The notes under the pieces are model-generated. The model was not told where the DNA came from. It worked only from the letters and a program-made list of their open reading frames with translations, and searched no databases. Positions 30,984 to 39,099 of a DNA stretch of 47,564 nt are shown here, one piece after another (positions within the stretch are counted from its first letter, which is position 1; each line of letters opens with the position of its first letter). Made by a program: the position numbers and the translations under genes. This stretch comes from a virus, in IMG/VR virus record IMGVR_UViG_3300046318_000570, positions 1 through 47,564 of that record. One strand, written 5' to 3'.

Positions 30984-31234
30984 TGGTTTTCCCAGAGAAC
31001 ACCGAGCGTGAACAAGAACTGCGTGAAGCACTCCTGTCACTTGCGGCTGGCATTGCCAGTATCGCAGAAGCCGAGGCTGGCTTAGACATGCCAACGGAAA
31101 CCGCTGACATGATTCTCGGCGAGGCTATTGAGATTCTTGGTAAGTTGTTTATCGGCGAGGAGCAAGACCTTTTGAACGGTCTGGTCGAAGCCAAGATTAC
31201 GATTCAGGATTCACTAGAGGAGTTTGTTTACTAA
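30983..31234 (+). CDS. Acidic helical protein (83 aa)
   Basis: TAATG coupling to the previous gene. Ala/Glu-rich helices (SLAAGIASIAEAEAG). The second half parallels the preceding protein, so the pair may be distant duplicates. Function unknown. Confidence 0.65.
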   Translation: MVFPENTEREQELREALLSLAAGIASIAEAEAGLDMPTETADMILGEAIEILGKLFIGEEQDLLNGLVEAKITIQDSLEEFVY

Positions 31235-31497
31235 TGAGCAAGTTTTATTTCGCCGAGGACGGCAACTGGGGTAGTGCTGACGGATTGGCCATTGTGGACA
31301 CGGCTGGGCTAGACGAACACTTCATGGACTACATTGACTCCATTCGTGAGTATCACCTCTCGGCTTGGGCGGCTTGGTTTGTGGACAATAACCACCCAGA
31401 GCCAGCGGACTTTGACGGCGAGTGTCACTACTGCGAGAGTTACGAGTCTGGTTCACTCGCCGAGATTGACGCTATCAACGCAAGCGAGGAGGAGTAG
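31234..31497 (+). CDS. Acidic protein (87 aa)
   Basis: TAATG coupling. Asp/Glu- and Trp-rich, with CHYC near the end. No family recognised. Confidence 0.65.
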   Translation: MSKFYFAEDGNWGSADGLAIVDTAGLDEHFMDYIDSIREYHLSAWAAWFVDNNHPEPADFDGECHYCESYESGSLAEIDAINASEEE

Positions 31498-31500
31498 CCC

Positions 31501-31683
31501 ATGCCAACATTCGCTGTAAAAATCTACGAAACCGTCATTCACATGGTTGATGTCGAAGCTGCTGATTCCAGTGACGCTTACAACAAAGCCTACGAGATTG
31601 TGACCAACGGACAGCAGGACGAATACGATACCGAAGCCGAGGGCTTCACTGGTGACTATTCTGTCGTTCAGATTTCTGACTGA
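31501..31683 (+). CDS. Small beta-rich protein (60 aa)
   Basis: ATG three bases after the previous stop. Resembles a short DpdA/DUF-like beta-alpha-beta module (FAVKIYETVIHMVDVEAAD, then YNKAYEIV), as also seen at 40894 and in the C-terminal part of 31748. No name assigned. Confidence 0.6.
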   Translation: MPTFAVKIYETVIHMVDVEAADSSDAYNKAYEIVTNGQQDEYDTEAEGFTGDYSVVQISD

Positions 31684-31688
31684 AGGAT

Positions 31689-31718
31689 TTGACAAACTTC
31701 AAAAGACTGGTGTAAAGT
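31689..31718 (+). promoter_or_regulatory. Consensus promoter without box
   Basis: TTGACA, 18 bp, TAAAGT (31713-31718), 29 nt before ATG 31748. Confidence 0.8.
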
Positions 31719-31747
31719 CGAACTATCACCAAACGAAAGGGGCAGTA

Positions 31748-32755
31748 ATGCCAAACTGGGTAGACAACTGGGTAGGTATTTCAGGAACAGAAGCAGACCT
31801 AACTGCGTTCTTGGAAAAGGCTGGAAAGCCTTACCCAACTAAGCACTCCAACTACAATCCTGAAACCAAAGAGTATGAGCAGGTAGACGCTACCAACGAA
31901 AGCCCATTCTCATTCTGGAACTTCATTGAGCCAGAGGACAAAGAGGCTTACTTTGGTAGCCCAAGTGGCAACAAGCCAGAGGGTTACGAGGGTTGGACTT
32001 CGGAGCAGAAAATGGCACACGACCTAAAGTTCACTGGCAATGGTTGGTATGACTGGAATGTTCGCAACTGGGGAACTAAGTGGGACGCTAATGATGTCAA
32101 TGTAGACGAGGTTGTTACTGACGGAAAAGGCAACGCTTCTGTGTCCATTACTTTCAACACGGCGTGGTCTATTCCAGAGCCGATTTTCAAGGCTATGGTC
32201 GAACAGCACCAGACACTCTCATTCGACTTTGAGTGCGAGGAGGAGCAGGGCTGGGGAGCAAAGTTCACTGCCACTGACGAGGACGGCGAGCGTTCTCTAA
32301 CTATGATTGAGGAGTGGGACATCCCCGACTGCCACGCTGACTACGACTCTCGTGGTCGTGAGTGTGTCTGCTCTTGGGACGACGACGAGGAGAACTGGTA
32401 TGAGGACTGCCCAGCACTGGTGAAAGAGTTTGCCGTAGTTGTATCTCGCACCTACTCAATCAAGGCTACAAGTGCCGAGCGTGCTTGGGAACTTGCCCAA
32501 GACCAGTTACTAAACGGCGAGGGCAATCTGCCAGACGGCGTGGAGGTTTTGGACGAGGACACGGTGTTCGTCAAAGACTTGCTAACCAACGAGCGTATCT
32601 TTCCAACAACGGTGGAGGGCGAGGTAGTTGAGAAAGTCTGTAACCACCACTATGTCCCAGTATCAACTTCTAAAGACGGCGTGATTGTAGACACTGGATA
32701 CACCCAGTGCGTCCACTGTAACGACAAGATTATCAAAGACGGCGTGGAGGTCTAG
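31748..32755 (+). CDS. Api92-like protein (335 aa)
   Basis: ATG 31748 after GAAAGGGG; earlier in-frame starts lie in the promoter. The start MPNWVDNWVGISG, the FIEP segment and NVRNWGTKWDA match the ferredoxin-like domain of Api92/YubB-type proteins found in phages and plasmids (function unknown). After about residue 215 a second module (EFAVVVSRTYSIKATSAERAWELA) and a C-terminal CNHHYVP...CVHCND zinc pair follow. Confidence 0.75.
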   Translation: MPNWVDNWVGISGTEADLTAFLEKAGKPYPTKHSNYNPETKEYEQVDATNESPFSFWNFIEPEDKEAYFGSPSGNKPEGYEGWTSEQKMAHDLKFTGNGWYDWNVRNWGTKWDANDVNVDEVVTDGKGNASVSITFNTAWSIPEPIFKAMVEQHQTLSFDFECEEEQGWGAKFTATDEDGERSLTMIEEWDIPDCHADYDSRGRECVCSWDDDEENWYEDCPALVKEFAVVVSRTYSIKATSAERAWELAQDQLLNGEGNLPDGVEVLDEDTVFVKDLLTNERIFPTTVEGEVVEKVCNHHYVPVSTSKDGVIVDTGYTQCVHCNDKIIKDGVEV

Positions 32756-32756
32756 T

Positions 32757-32996
32757 ATGCCAAAGCACTACACGGAGCGAACCGAAACAACCTACGAGGT
32801 AGTAACGAACTTCGGACAGGTTGTCCAGATAACCCACAATCCGTCTGTCAAGACCGTAGGTCTTGCCCTGATACACGCTAACGGTGAAATCGCTGGTGAG
32901 ATAGAGTTCACTGTGCGTCACGCCGCCGAAGCACTCGCAGAGATTTTTGGTGACCTTGTGACCAATCAAGAAATCTACGAGGACGACAACCGATAG
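32757..32996 (+). CDS. Hypothetical protein (79 aa)
   Basis: ATG two bases after the previous stop. Thr/Glu/Val-rich beta start, helical end. No family recognised. Confidence 0.65.
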   Translation: MPKHYTERTETTYEVVTNFGQVVQITHNPSVKTVGLALIHANGEIAGEIEFTVRHAAEALAEIFGDLVTNQEIYEDDNR

Positions 32997-33005
32997 CAAA
33001 AGGAT

Positions 33006-33035
33006 TTGACACGAACTAAACATTCGTGCTAAGTT
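33006..33035 (+). promoter_or_regulatory. Consensus promoter without box
   Basis: TTGACA, 18 bp, TAAGTT (33030-33035). Drives 33075. Confidence 0.8.
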
Positions 33036-33074
33036 GGATTTGTTAGCCCACTGATGTAACTGAAAGGACTTCTA

Positions 33075-33449
33075 ATGGCAAACAAGAGCGAGGCAGCAAA
33101 GACTGTTCTCACCAGCACCACCAGTGACAACCTTGTTGTCCTAACCCCTGCTATCCAGCGTCAGGTGAAAGCCTTGCGTGAGGGTCGCAACCTTGCCAAG
33201 CAAGCCAAAGCAATGAGCGACCCTGCTCGTCTAGCAATCTTGGACTTTCTTGGTTTGGTATCTACCAACCTGATTGGAACTGACGCAAAGGGAAAGCGTT
33301 TGATTTCAGTCAAGGTCGTTGAAAGTTCAGAGAAGTTTGACTGGGAGGCTTTTGCCAAAGACCAGCCAGAGCTTCACGAGGCTCTCGTCAAGCAATACAC
33401 CATTCCCAAAGGTGCTGGCGACCCACAACTCCGAGTTGATGTAATCTAA
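33075..33449 (+). CDS. Hypothetical protein, paralogue of 43739 (124 aa)
   Basis: Shares TSTTSDNLVVL, ALREGRNLA and DAKGKRLISVK with the protein at 43739, plus the same length and order. Helical N-terminal half, beta centre. No family name. One of very few duplicated genes in the window; it has a consensus promoter, whereas its paralogue has a boxed one. Confidence 0.75.
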   Translation: MANKSEAAKTVLTSTTSDNLVVLTPAIQRQVKALREGRNLAKQAKAMSDPARLAILDFLGLVSTNLIGTDAKGKRLISVKVVESSEKFDWEAFAKDQPELHEALVKQYTIPKGAGDPQLRVDVI

Positions 33450-33466
33450 ACTCGGTTCACAAAGAA

Positions 33467-33515
33467 AACGCTGACAGGCTCTTTCCCCCCCTTTCACCCT
33501 GTCAGCGTTTTTCTT
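33467..33515 (+). terminator. Strong terminator
   Basis: Perfect 12 bp stem AACGCTGACAGG/CCTGTCAGCGTT (33467-33478 with 33498-33509), then TTTCTTTTT. Confidence 0.9.
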
Positions 33516-33534
33516 TTTGTCTGGAGGACTCCAG

Positions 33535-33620
33535 CAAGTTTTCACTTTTTCAAACTACAAAAGAAAATGCCATTCCACTTTTGATTAGTTGTTGAAAGTT
33601 GTAGGAAAGTATGCTAGATT
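33535..33620 (+). promoter_or_regulatory. Boxed promoter 2
   Basis: Box 33535-33554; dyad C-AAAAG/CTTTT-G (33558-33563 with 33578-33583); TTGAAA 33592; 17 bp; TAGATT 33615-33620. Drives 33649. Confidence 0.65.
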
Positions 33621-33648
33621 CAATAGTGACCTGATGAAAGGGGTTCAA

Positions 33649-34110
33649 ATGAAAATCAAAGAATACGATTTGAATGTGTATGTCGTGGACGGCGTGGCTC
33701 GTCTATCTGCCTACCAATACCAATACAGCGACCACCCAACTAACCCTGAACCTATCTCAACCAAGATGGACAATGACAGTTGGATTACCCTCTCCCTGCC
33801 ACTCGAACCTATGTATCACGAGGAGATGTCTTATCTACTCGGTGATAAGGATTGGCAATCGCAGGATTGGCAAGACTACGACAGCCCTTGGGAAAGCGTG
33901 GAGTGGCTCGACTGTGATGAAGCACCTGCTACTCTGCGTGCTTGGGTGAATGGCCTGCCTGAATACGAGCCAGAGGTTGTCCACGATTGGGGAGACCACA
34001 ACCTAGACTTCCCACGCGGTAGTATCTTGGCCGTCCCCTGTAAGAACTGTGACGCGACCTATGATGTTCGCCGTCTATCGTTTGACGAGATGAACGGCTT
34101 GGGTATCTGA
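33649..34110 (+). CDS. Hypothetical protein (153 aa)
   Basis: ATG 33649 after GAAAGGGG. Trp/Asp-rich (WQSQDWQDYDSPWESVEW), C-terminal CKNCD. No family recognised. Overlaps the next gene by one base. Confidence 0.7.
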   Translation: MKIKEYDLNVYVVDGVARLSAYQYQYSDHPTNPEPISTKMDNDSWITLSLPLEPMYHEEMSYLLGDKDWQSQDWQDYDSPWESVEWLDCDEAPATLRAWVNGLPEYEPEVVHDWGDHNLDFPRGSILAVPCKNCDATYDVRRLSFDEMNGLGI

Positions 34111-34478
34111 TGTCTACGAAGCAGGAGAGTGCGTTCTATCAAACGGATAAATCACCAGAGTGTGTCTGGAGTCGCTGGGATGATAGCGACCCATACTCCG
34201 TCTATCGTTGCGGGGAAATGTTGATTATCTACACCGACACAAACGGCGTGGTGACTTACCTGCGAACAACTGATGACCTAGCCGAAGTTGGAATAACGGA
34301 TGACGAGGCGCTCGCCGAATACACCGCTAAGGGCGAGGAAGTCTTTTGCTGGCGTAATAACTCTTGGTTTGAAATCTGGGACGAGCGCAACGGCGTGTTC
34401 CTAGATGATGTTTACCACGAACTTGACGAAGCCGTTGAAAGAGCAATACACTTGAATGACCGAGAGAAAGGGTTGTGA
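34110..34478 (+). CDS. Hypothetical protein (122 aa)
   Basis: TGATG coupling to both neighbours. Acidic, aromatic-rich, soluble. No family recognised. Confidence 0.7.
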   Translation: MSTKQESAFYQTDKSPECVWSRWDDSDPYSVYRCGEMLIIYTDTNGVVTYLRTTDDLAEVGITDDEALAEYTAKGEEVFCWRNNSWFEIWDERNGVFLDDVYHELDEAVERAIHLNDREKGL

Positions 34479-34768
34479 TGTTGAACTATCACGAAGCATT
34501 GGGACAAGTTATCCGAGAGAAGCGTTTGGACTTAGGTCTGAGTATGCGACAGGTAACTGAATACATTTCAATAGGACACTTGTCTGAAGTTGAACGAGGC
34601 AAGAAAGAACTGTCAAGCCGACACCTGCCGTTAGTGGCACGAGGTCTTGGAATAGAGGCGCACGAGTTGGTTCTGCTTGCTGGGTATCGTATGGCTGGCT
34701 GGGACATTCCAGACACGGCAAGCGAGTTGTTTGACGAATACGCCGACCTTATGGTAAAGTCGAACTAA
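34478..34768 (+). CDS. XRE/Cro-CI family regulator (96 aa)
   Basis: HTH of the XRE type at about 8-62: ALGQVIREKRLDLGLSMRQV, then the recognition part YISIGHLSEVERGKKE and LPLVARGLGI. A GTG at 34475 directly precedes the ATG. It may control the boxed promoters or be an early regulator; no operator is assigned. Confidence 0.85.
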   Translation: MLNYHEALGQVIREKRLDLGLSMRQVTEYISIGHLSEVERGKKELSSRHLPLVARGLGIEAHELVLLAGYRMAGWDIPDTASELFDEYADLMVKSN

Positions 34769-34789
34769 CCACAGATGAAAGGCGTGGAA

Positions 34790-34921
34790 ATGGAAAAGAC
34801 AGATTGCTACAAGTGCGGCACGGAGATTGAAGCACCGCAGGGTTCGGTTCACCCACTCTGCTCGGATTGCGAAACTTCGTTTGACGCTTGGTTCGCTCTA
34901 GCACTTCAGGGAAAGGCATAG
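34790..34921 (+). CDS. Small zinc-ribbon protein (43 aa)
   Basis: ATG 34790 after GAAAGGCG; ATG 34775 is in frame. CYKCGTE and CSDCETS form one four-Cys ribbon. Ends two bases before the next ATG. Confidence 0.6.
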   Translation: MEKTDCYKCGTEIEAPQGSVHPLCSDCETSFDAWFALALQGKA

Positions 34922-34923
34922 AG

Positions 34924-35292
34924 ATGTCGGAAGAAACTTACACGGAACGAACTGTGTGTCTTGGCTACTGTGCCGTGGACAGCGGACAGATTCTAATAAC
35001 CGACCCAGGCTACCTAAACGGCTGGGGGACAGAGGGATACGGCGAGGCTTACATTGGTCACTACTCATACGGTGGTGCTTGTGCGACTACTCTCGCTGAA
35101 CACAAACACCCAAACGGACAACTAGAGTTTTCTGGTGGTCGTGCTGGGGCTGGCGTGGTTTCTAACTCTGGTCTTGGTGACGGATACTATCCTGTCTACG
35201 CAACCATTCGTAACATTGACGGCTGGGGCGAGCGTGTGACTAAACTTGAAATCGTGTTCATTGACGACGACGGCGAGGACGAGGACGAATAA
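34924..35292 (+). CDS. DUF4241-like phage protein (122 aa)
   Basis: ATG 34924. AVDSGQILITDPGYL and GAGVVSNSGLGDGYYPVYA are typical of DUF4241-related phage and bacterial proteins of unknown function. Acidic tail (DDDGEDEDE). Last protein gene of the operon begun at 33649. Confidence 0.7.
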   Translation: MSEETYTERTVCLGYCAVDSGQILITDPGYLNGWGTEGYGEAYIGHYSYGGACATTLAEHKHPNGQLEFSGGRAGAGVVSNSGLGDGYYPVYATIRNIDGWGERVTKLEIVFIDDDGEDEDE

Positions 35293-35555
35293 TAGACTTG
35301 CCTAGCACGGATTGCCCCGAGGGACGCCGAGGTCTGCTGGTTCTGTGTGTGTTCTAGACACCGCATACAGAGTTGGACGCAGTTGCCTACAATGCTAGGG
35401 AAACCGACAGAAGTGTCGCTAAACACGGAGAGCCACTCTTGAACCTGAATGTCAGTAGCGAAATGGACTTGTCCACAAAGCGAACGCTAACCAGAAACAA
35501 GTAGTGGCTTTCCCCCTCTAGGGTGAGATAACGCATTGTGCTTTTCTCACCCTTT
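35293..35555 (+). ncRNA. Possible structured RNA or 3' leader segment with terminator
   Basis: A 263 bp stretch without a frame. CCTAGCA (about 35302) pairs with TGCTAGG (about 35393), enclosing TCTGT/ACAGA and GTGT/ACAC helices. It ends in the stem AGGGTGAGA/TCTCACCCT (35520-35553). It may be a processed 3' region of the operon. No known class. Confidence 0.35.
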
Positions 35556-35576
35556 AGGCTTCTCGGGGGTCGGAGA

Positions 35577-35653
35577 AGTTTTCACTTTTTCAAAAGACAC
35601 CAACAAAGAACTAATCATTAGAAGTTGTATTTTTTATCATCAACTGCTAAACT
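35577..35653 (+). promoter_or_regulatory. Boxed promoter 3
   Basis: Box 35577-35597; small dyad CTAAT-C-ATTAG; TTGTAT 35625-35630; 17 bp; TAAACT 35648-35653. Drives 35701. Confidence 0.65.
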
Positions 35654-35700
35654 GAATCCGTCAGCAATACCGCTGGCATTAGGGAAAGGACACCTGCCTT

Positions 35701-36219
35701 ATGGGTATGGATGTTTATGGGAAAAAGCCTACTGACAAAGTTGGCAAGTATTTTCGTGCCAGTGTTTGGTATTGGCATCCGCTCTGGTCTTTCTGCGAGA
35801 ACAAGTTTCCAGAGTTGGCTGGCAAAGTCAAACACGGACATAGCAACGATGGCGATGGCTTGAACGGCGAGGACAGCATACTTCTTGCTGAACTAATCAA
35901 GACGGCTCTCAACAACGGCGAGGCTAAGGAATACCTAGACGAATACAACAAGTATCTGTCTGAACTTGACCGACCAGATTGTTCTATCTGCGAGGGAACG
36001 GGTATTCGAACTGACGCTATCGGAGTAGAGAGTGGCTGGCCTGAAAAGGAACTGTCGCCAGAGATTGCTATTCTCACGGGTCGCACTCACGGGTCTTGTA
36101 ATGCCTGTGCTGGCGAGGGTAAGAGAGACGCTTGGGAAAGCAACTACCCATTCGACCTAGAACTTCTGGCAGAGTTTGCCGAGTTTCTAGCGAACTGCGG
36201 TGGTTTCAAAATCCGCTAA
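35701..36219 (+). CDS. Conserved phage protein with DnaJ-like zinc repeats (172 aa)
   Basis: Opens MGMDVYGKKP, a start seen in widespread unnamed phage proteins, then FRASVWYWHPLW. Two CxxCxGxG pieces (CSICEGTGIR and CNACAGEGKR) form a zinc site around residues 95-140. Function unknown. Confidence 0.75.
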   Translation: MGMDVYGKKPTDKVGKYFRASVWYWHPLWSFCENKFPELAGKVKHGHSNDGDGLNGEDSILLAELIKTALNNGEAKEYLDEYNKYLSELDRPDCSICEGTGIRTDAIGVESGWPEKELSPEIAILTGRTHGSCNACAGEGKRDAWESNYPFDLELLAEFAEFLANCGGFKIR

Positions 36220-36286
36220 TCACGGATTGAGATACGGCTGGGTCATAACGACCTAGCCGTTTTCTCTGCTCGGCGAGGTCTGCGAG

Positions 36287-36363
36287 AAGTTTTCACTTTT
36301 TCAAAAGCAAGATAAAAAATAAACACGGCACGGCTTGCGTAATAACCGAGAGTGCGATAGGGT
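36287..36363 (+). promoter_or_regulatory. Boxed promoter 4
   Basis: Box 36287-36307; TTGCGT 36335; 17 bp; TAGGGT 36358-36363. Weak dyad GCAAG/CTTGC. Drives 36392. Confidence 0.6.
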
Positions 36364-36391
36364 TGGAGTATCCCTTACGAAAGGAAACGAA

Positions 36392-36739
36392 ATGGGAAAC
36401 CGAGCATTTATTCAGGTGACGAGTGAATCGTTCCCTACACCGCTACACCTATACGGTCACTGGTCAGGCGAGGATAATCTTGAGGCTGTCAAGAATGTTC
36501 TAACCCGAACCGACCGCATTGGCGACCCAACATACCTAGCGGCTCAACTGTTCCACGAGTTTGCGGTTGCTCTTGGTGGCTATGACGGAAACCTATCATT
36601 CGGTATCGGCGTGGGTGAGATTGACGAGAGCGATTGGGTGAACGCCCCGACCGTCTATGTGAACGCTGATACAGGTGAAGTGACGGTAGACGGTGAGGAA
36701 ATCGTCATACCTAAGCAACCGCACCAGATAGCCAAATAA
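36392..36739 (+). CDS. Conserved phage hypothetical protein (115 aa)
   Basis: ATG 36392 after GAAAGGAAA. MGNRAFIQV and LHLYGHWSGEDN are typical of a common phage and plasmid family of unknown role. Beta-rich end (VYVNADTGEVTVDGE). Confidence 0.7.
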   Translation: MGNRAFIQVTSESFPTPLHLYGHWSGEDNLEAVKNVLTRTDRIGDPTYLAAQLFHEFAVALGGYDGNLSFGIGVGEIDESDWVNAPTVYVNADTGEVTVDGEEIVIPKQPHQIAK

Positions 36740-36775
36740 GTTTCGCTACTACTCACCCCCCCCTAGTGGTAGCGA

Positions 36776-36885
36776 ATACGCAGGGACAGACTTAGCCCCC
36801 CTAGTGTCTGTCCCTGCCCCCTAACGGGTGGTAGCACGAACCGCAACTCAACTTGCTGGAACTTGCTACTGCCCGTTTTTTCTTT
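36776..36885 (+). terminator. Two stacked hairpins, the second a terminator
   Basis: First a perfect GCAGGGACAGAC/GTCTGTCCCTGC hairpin without a T run; then AACGGG-GGTAGCA/TGCTAC-CCCGTT followed by TTTTTTC. Confidence 0.7.
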
Positions 36886-36897
36886 CCGACTCTCGGA

Positions 36898-36973
36898 CAA
36901 GTTTTCACTTTTTCAAAAGCCCTTCACAACTTTCAACGAACCGTTTGACTTTAGACGGCACGGCTAGTAAACT
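36898..36973 (+). promoter_or_regulatory. Boxed promoter 5
   Basis: Box 36898-36919; TTGACT 36945; 17 bp; TAAACT 36968-36973. Drives 37017. Confidence 0.65.
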
Positions 36974-37016
36974 CGAAGTGTGGTGATTATCCACGCAAAT
37001 AGATAAGGGGTTATTT

Positions 37017-37424
37017 ATGACCGAGATTCAGATTATTGAAACGGAACTCTCAAGCAACTGTGTTTGTGAGGACTATGATGAGGACACGGATACGACAACG
37101 GCAAGCACCGAGTGTTGGGGTTGCTGGAGTGACGGCGTGGCTGACTTCAAGGACAACCTTTTACAACCGTGGCTTGACGCTAACGGTTGGGACTTGGACA
37201 CCGCTATCCGTATCAATGGCACGGCTATGGGTTGGCAACGCCGTAGCGGATACAAGGACACAACGGCAAGCGAACTACTTGACGGCTTGACGCTCAACGG
37301 TGACTTCACCTTGCGTTTCAAGTTTGACGGCAAGGACTTGGCGTGCGTTCGCTCAAGCCACGATGAACCGACGGGTGCGTCTTTTGAGTTTGGACTAGCA
37401 CCTGACGACGACGGCGAGGAGTAG
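37017..37424 (+). CDS. Hypothetical acidic protein (135 aa)
   Basis: CVCED and CWGCW near the start could bind zinc; acidic end (PDDDGEE). No family recognised. Followed after 2 nt by a GTG-start gene. Confidence 0.7.
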   Translation: MTEIQIIETELSSNCVCEDYDEDTDTTTASTECWGCWSDGVADFKDNLLQPWLDANGWDLDTAIRINGTAMGWQRRSGYKDTTASELLDGLTLNGDFTLRFKFDGKDLACVRSSHDEPTGASFEFGLAPDDDGEE

Positions 37425-37426
37425 GA

Positions 37427-37648
37427 GTGAACCGTGACTACTTCTCGCTGTCCGAAGTCGAACTGAACCGCTTAGTCGCGACGCTGAACCGAGATAGCGT
37501 TCACGGACACTTGCTAGTCAATGACGCATACGAAGTCGAGTGCCGTTTGTGTGGACACGCAACCGTAGTGAGTGAACACGCTCAAGCACGATACTCACGC
37601 AACGGGATAGACGGAGCCGACTTGACCTTGCCTAAGCACGATTGCTAA
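37427..37648 (+). CDS. Hypothetical protein (73 aa)
   Basis: GTG start after GGAG. CRLCGH in the centre and a C-terminal HDC could make one metal site. No family recognised. Confidence 0.6.
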   Translation: MNRDYFSLSEVELNRLVATLNRDSVHGHLLVNDAYEVECRLCGHATVVSEHAQARYSRNGIDGADLTLPKHDC

Positions 37649-37742
37649 CGCCTAGCAAGAGCCGATACCGAACGCCGAACGATAGCCGAATGGTTGCCGT
37701 TCGGTTTTCGGTTTTCGGTTTTCGGGTTTCAGGGGTTTCCGA

Positions 37743-37815
37743 CAAGTTTTCACTTTTTCAAAAGATTAGCCAAAACTATCTTTTAGTTGTCGGCGGTGCG
37801 TGATAGTTTTAGAGT
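37743..37815 (+). promoter_or_regulatory. Boxed promoter 6
   Basis: Box 37743-37764; dyad AAAAGAT/ATCTTTT (37760-37784); TTGTCG 37787-37792; 17 bp; TAGAGT 37810-37815. Preceded by CCGAACG/CGTTCGG and three TTTTCGG repeats that probably terminate the upstream unit. Drives 37851. Confidence 0.7.
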
Positions 37816-37850
37816 GCGGGATTATGTTCACACGATAGATAGGGGAAACT

Positions 37851-38087
37851 ATGTCCAGCAACTATCCAGAAGGCTCAATGCGTGGCTCTGGTATCTACGC
37901 CCAAGAGTTCGAGCGTGAAGTCGATTGCGACGAATGCGGTAAAGTCACCTTGACTTTTATCACCGACGATTGGGGTTATGACGCTACTGCCGAGTGTGAT
38001 TGCGGTAACACTTTTGAATACGAAGTGCCAGAGCGTGACGAAGATGCCGACTACGACCAATGGCGTGACGAACAGTTAGGCGACTAA
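37851..38087 (+). CDS. Acidic zinc-ribbon protein (78 aa)
   Basis: CDECGK and ECDCGN form a ribbon like those of small phage proteins; acidic tail. Single-gene unit ending in a hairpin. Confidence 0.7.
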   Translation: MSSNYPEGSMRGSGIYAQEFEREVDCDECGKVTLTFITDDWGYDATAECDCGNTFEYEVPERDEDADYDQWRDEQLGD

Positions 38088-38090
38088 ACA

Positions 38091-38116
38091 AGGGCTAGGG
38101 AAACCTAGCCCTTTTC
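38091..38116 (+). terminator. Terminator
   Basis: Stem AGGGCTAGG/CCTAGCCCT with loop GAAA, then TTTTC. Confidence 0.85.
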
Positions 38117-38148
38117 GCTTGCCCAAATCAAGGAGGCAAGGTTCGGGG

Positions 38149-38217
38149 CAAGTTTTCACTTTTTCAAAAGTCACACACGATAATCACTTGTAATGAATAC
38201 GAATGGCGTGCTACTGT
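38149..38217 (+). promoter_or_regulatory. Boxed promoter 7
   Basis: Box 38149-38170; TTGTAA 38188; 18 bp; TACTGT 38212-38217. Drives 38267. Confidence 0.6.
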
Positions 38218-38266
38218 AATCTTGGGCGATACCATTCGCTCACACGACTGCCTGAAAGGGGTAGAG

Positions 38267-38470
38267 ATGTCAGATGTAAAGTATCCAGAAGTTGAAGTCC
38301 AACTTTCTGGAAATGATGGAAACGCTTTTGCGATTATGGGTGCTGTCCAAAAAGCACTCAAGCGACACGGCGTAGACAAGTCAGAGATTGACGAATACAT
38401 TCACGACTCAATGAGTGGCGATTACAACCACTTGCTTCAAGTTGCTATGGCTTGGGTCACAGTTGAATAA
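38267..38470 (+). CDS. Widely conserved small phage/plasmid protein (67 aa)
   Basis: ATG 38267 after AAAGGGG. The pattern VEVQLSGNDGNAFAIMGAV, RHGVDKSEIDEY and SGDYNHLLQVAMAWV is a common, unnamed small family in actinobacteria and their phages. Function unknown. Confidence 0.75.
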   Translation: MSDVKYPEVEVQLSGNDGNAFAIMGAVQKALKRHGVDKSEIDEYIHDSMSGDYNHLLQVAMAWVTVE

Positions 38471-38509
38471 AAACTTCGGTTGGTCGGCTATACGATAGCC
38501 ACACCGAAA

Positions 38510-38548
38510 CTAGGCAGGTAAGTCCCCCCTTACCTGCCTAGACTTTTT
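38510..38548 (+). terminator. Terminator
   Basis: Perfect 13 bp stem CTAGGCAGGTAAG/CTTACCTGCCTAG with a C-rich loop, then ACTTTTTT. Confidence 0.9.
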
Positions 38549-38560
38549 TGCGAGGCGAGG

Positions 38561-38634
38561 CAAGTTTTCACTTTTTCAAAAGTTTCACTAGCCAAACACC
38601 GACAGATGTCGGTGGCTAGTGCTACCTTGGTAGT
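38561..38634 (+). promoter_or_regulatory. Boxed promoter 8
   Basis: Box 38561-38582; perfect dyad CACCGACA-GA-TGTCGGTG (38597-38614), extended by outer CTAGCC/GGCTAG and containing the -35 ATGTCG (38606); 17 bp; GGTAGT. Drives 38675. Confidence 0.65.
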
Positions 38635-38674
38635 GTGGCGAGTATTGTGCCGTCACGGAAAGTGGGTGGTTTAG

Positions 38675-38884
38675 ATGTGTCAATGTGAAGATAGACCTTG
38701 TTGCGGTTGCGACGCTGATGTTTATCAACCAGCAAGTGACTATGACGCTGGGGACTATGCCGACAGTATGCGTGAGCGTGCCGAGTATGACCCCGAAGGT
38801 TGCGACCTATGTAACACCGCTTGGAATGACCAAGACAATGAAGATGACATTGTTCAAGGTTTCCACGCCGATTGCGTAGAGTAG
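38675..38884 (+). CDS. Cys-rich acidic protein (69 aa)
   Basis: Starts MCQCEDRPCCGCDAD, with a second pair CDLCN and a final C. Probably binds zinc or Fe-S. No family recognised. Confidence 0.65.
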   Translation: MCQCEDRPCCGCDADVYQPASDYDAGDYADSMRERAEYDPEGCDLCNTAWNDQDNEDDIVQGFHADCVE

Positions 38885-38896
38885 CAAAACACGAAA

Positions 38897-38930
38897 ACTT
38901 AGTTTGGGTTGCCCAAACTAAGTCTTTCGT
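38897..38930 (+). terminator. Terminator
   Basis: Perfect 12 bp stem ACTTAGTTTGGG/CCCAAACTAAGT with loop TTG, then CTTTCGTTTT. Confidence 0.85.
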
Positions 38931-38946
38931 TTTCCTCGCCGTCTGG

Positions 38947-39030
38947 CAAGTTTTCACTTTTTCAAAAGTGAGTGTCAGACTATTTTGCCCAAAGGGCAAA
39001 AATGTCGGTGGTCGGTTATAGTCTGGTATT
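38947..39030 (+). promoter_or_regulatory. Boxed promoter 9
   Basis: Box 38947-38968; perfect dyad TTTTGCCC-AAA-GGGCAAAA (38983-39001) abutting the -35 ATGTCG (39002); 17 bp; GGTATT 39025. Drives 39100. Confidence 0.7.
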
Positions 39031-39099
39031 GTCGGGATAGGGCTAATGTGTCTATCGTGCCACACCCATAAACACCCGACAACAAAGGTGGTGGTCGTC

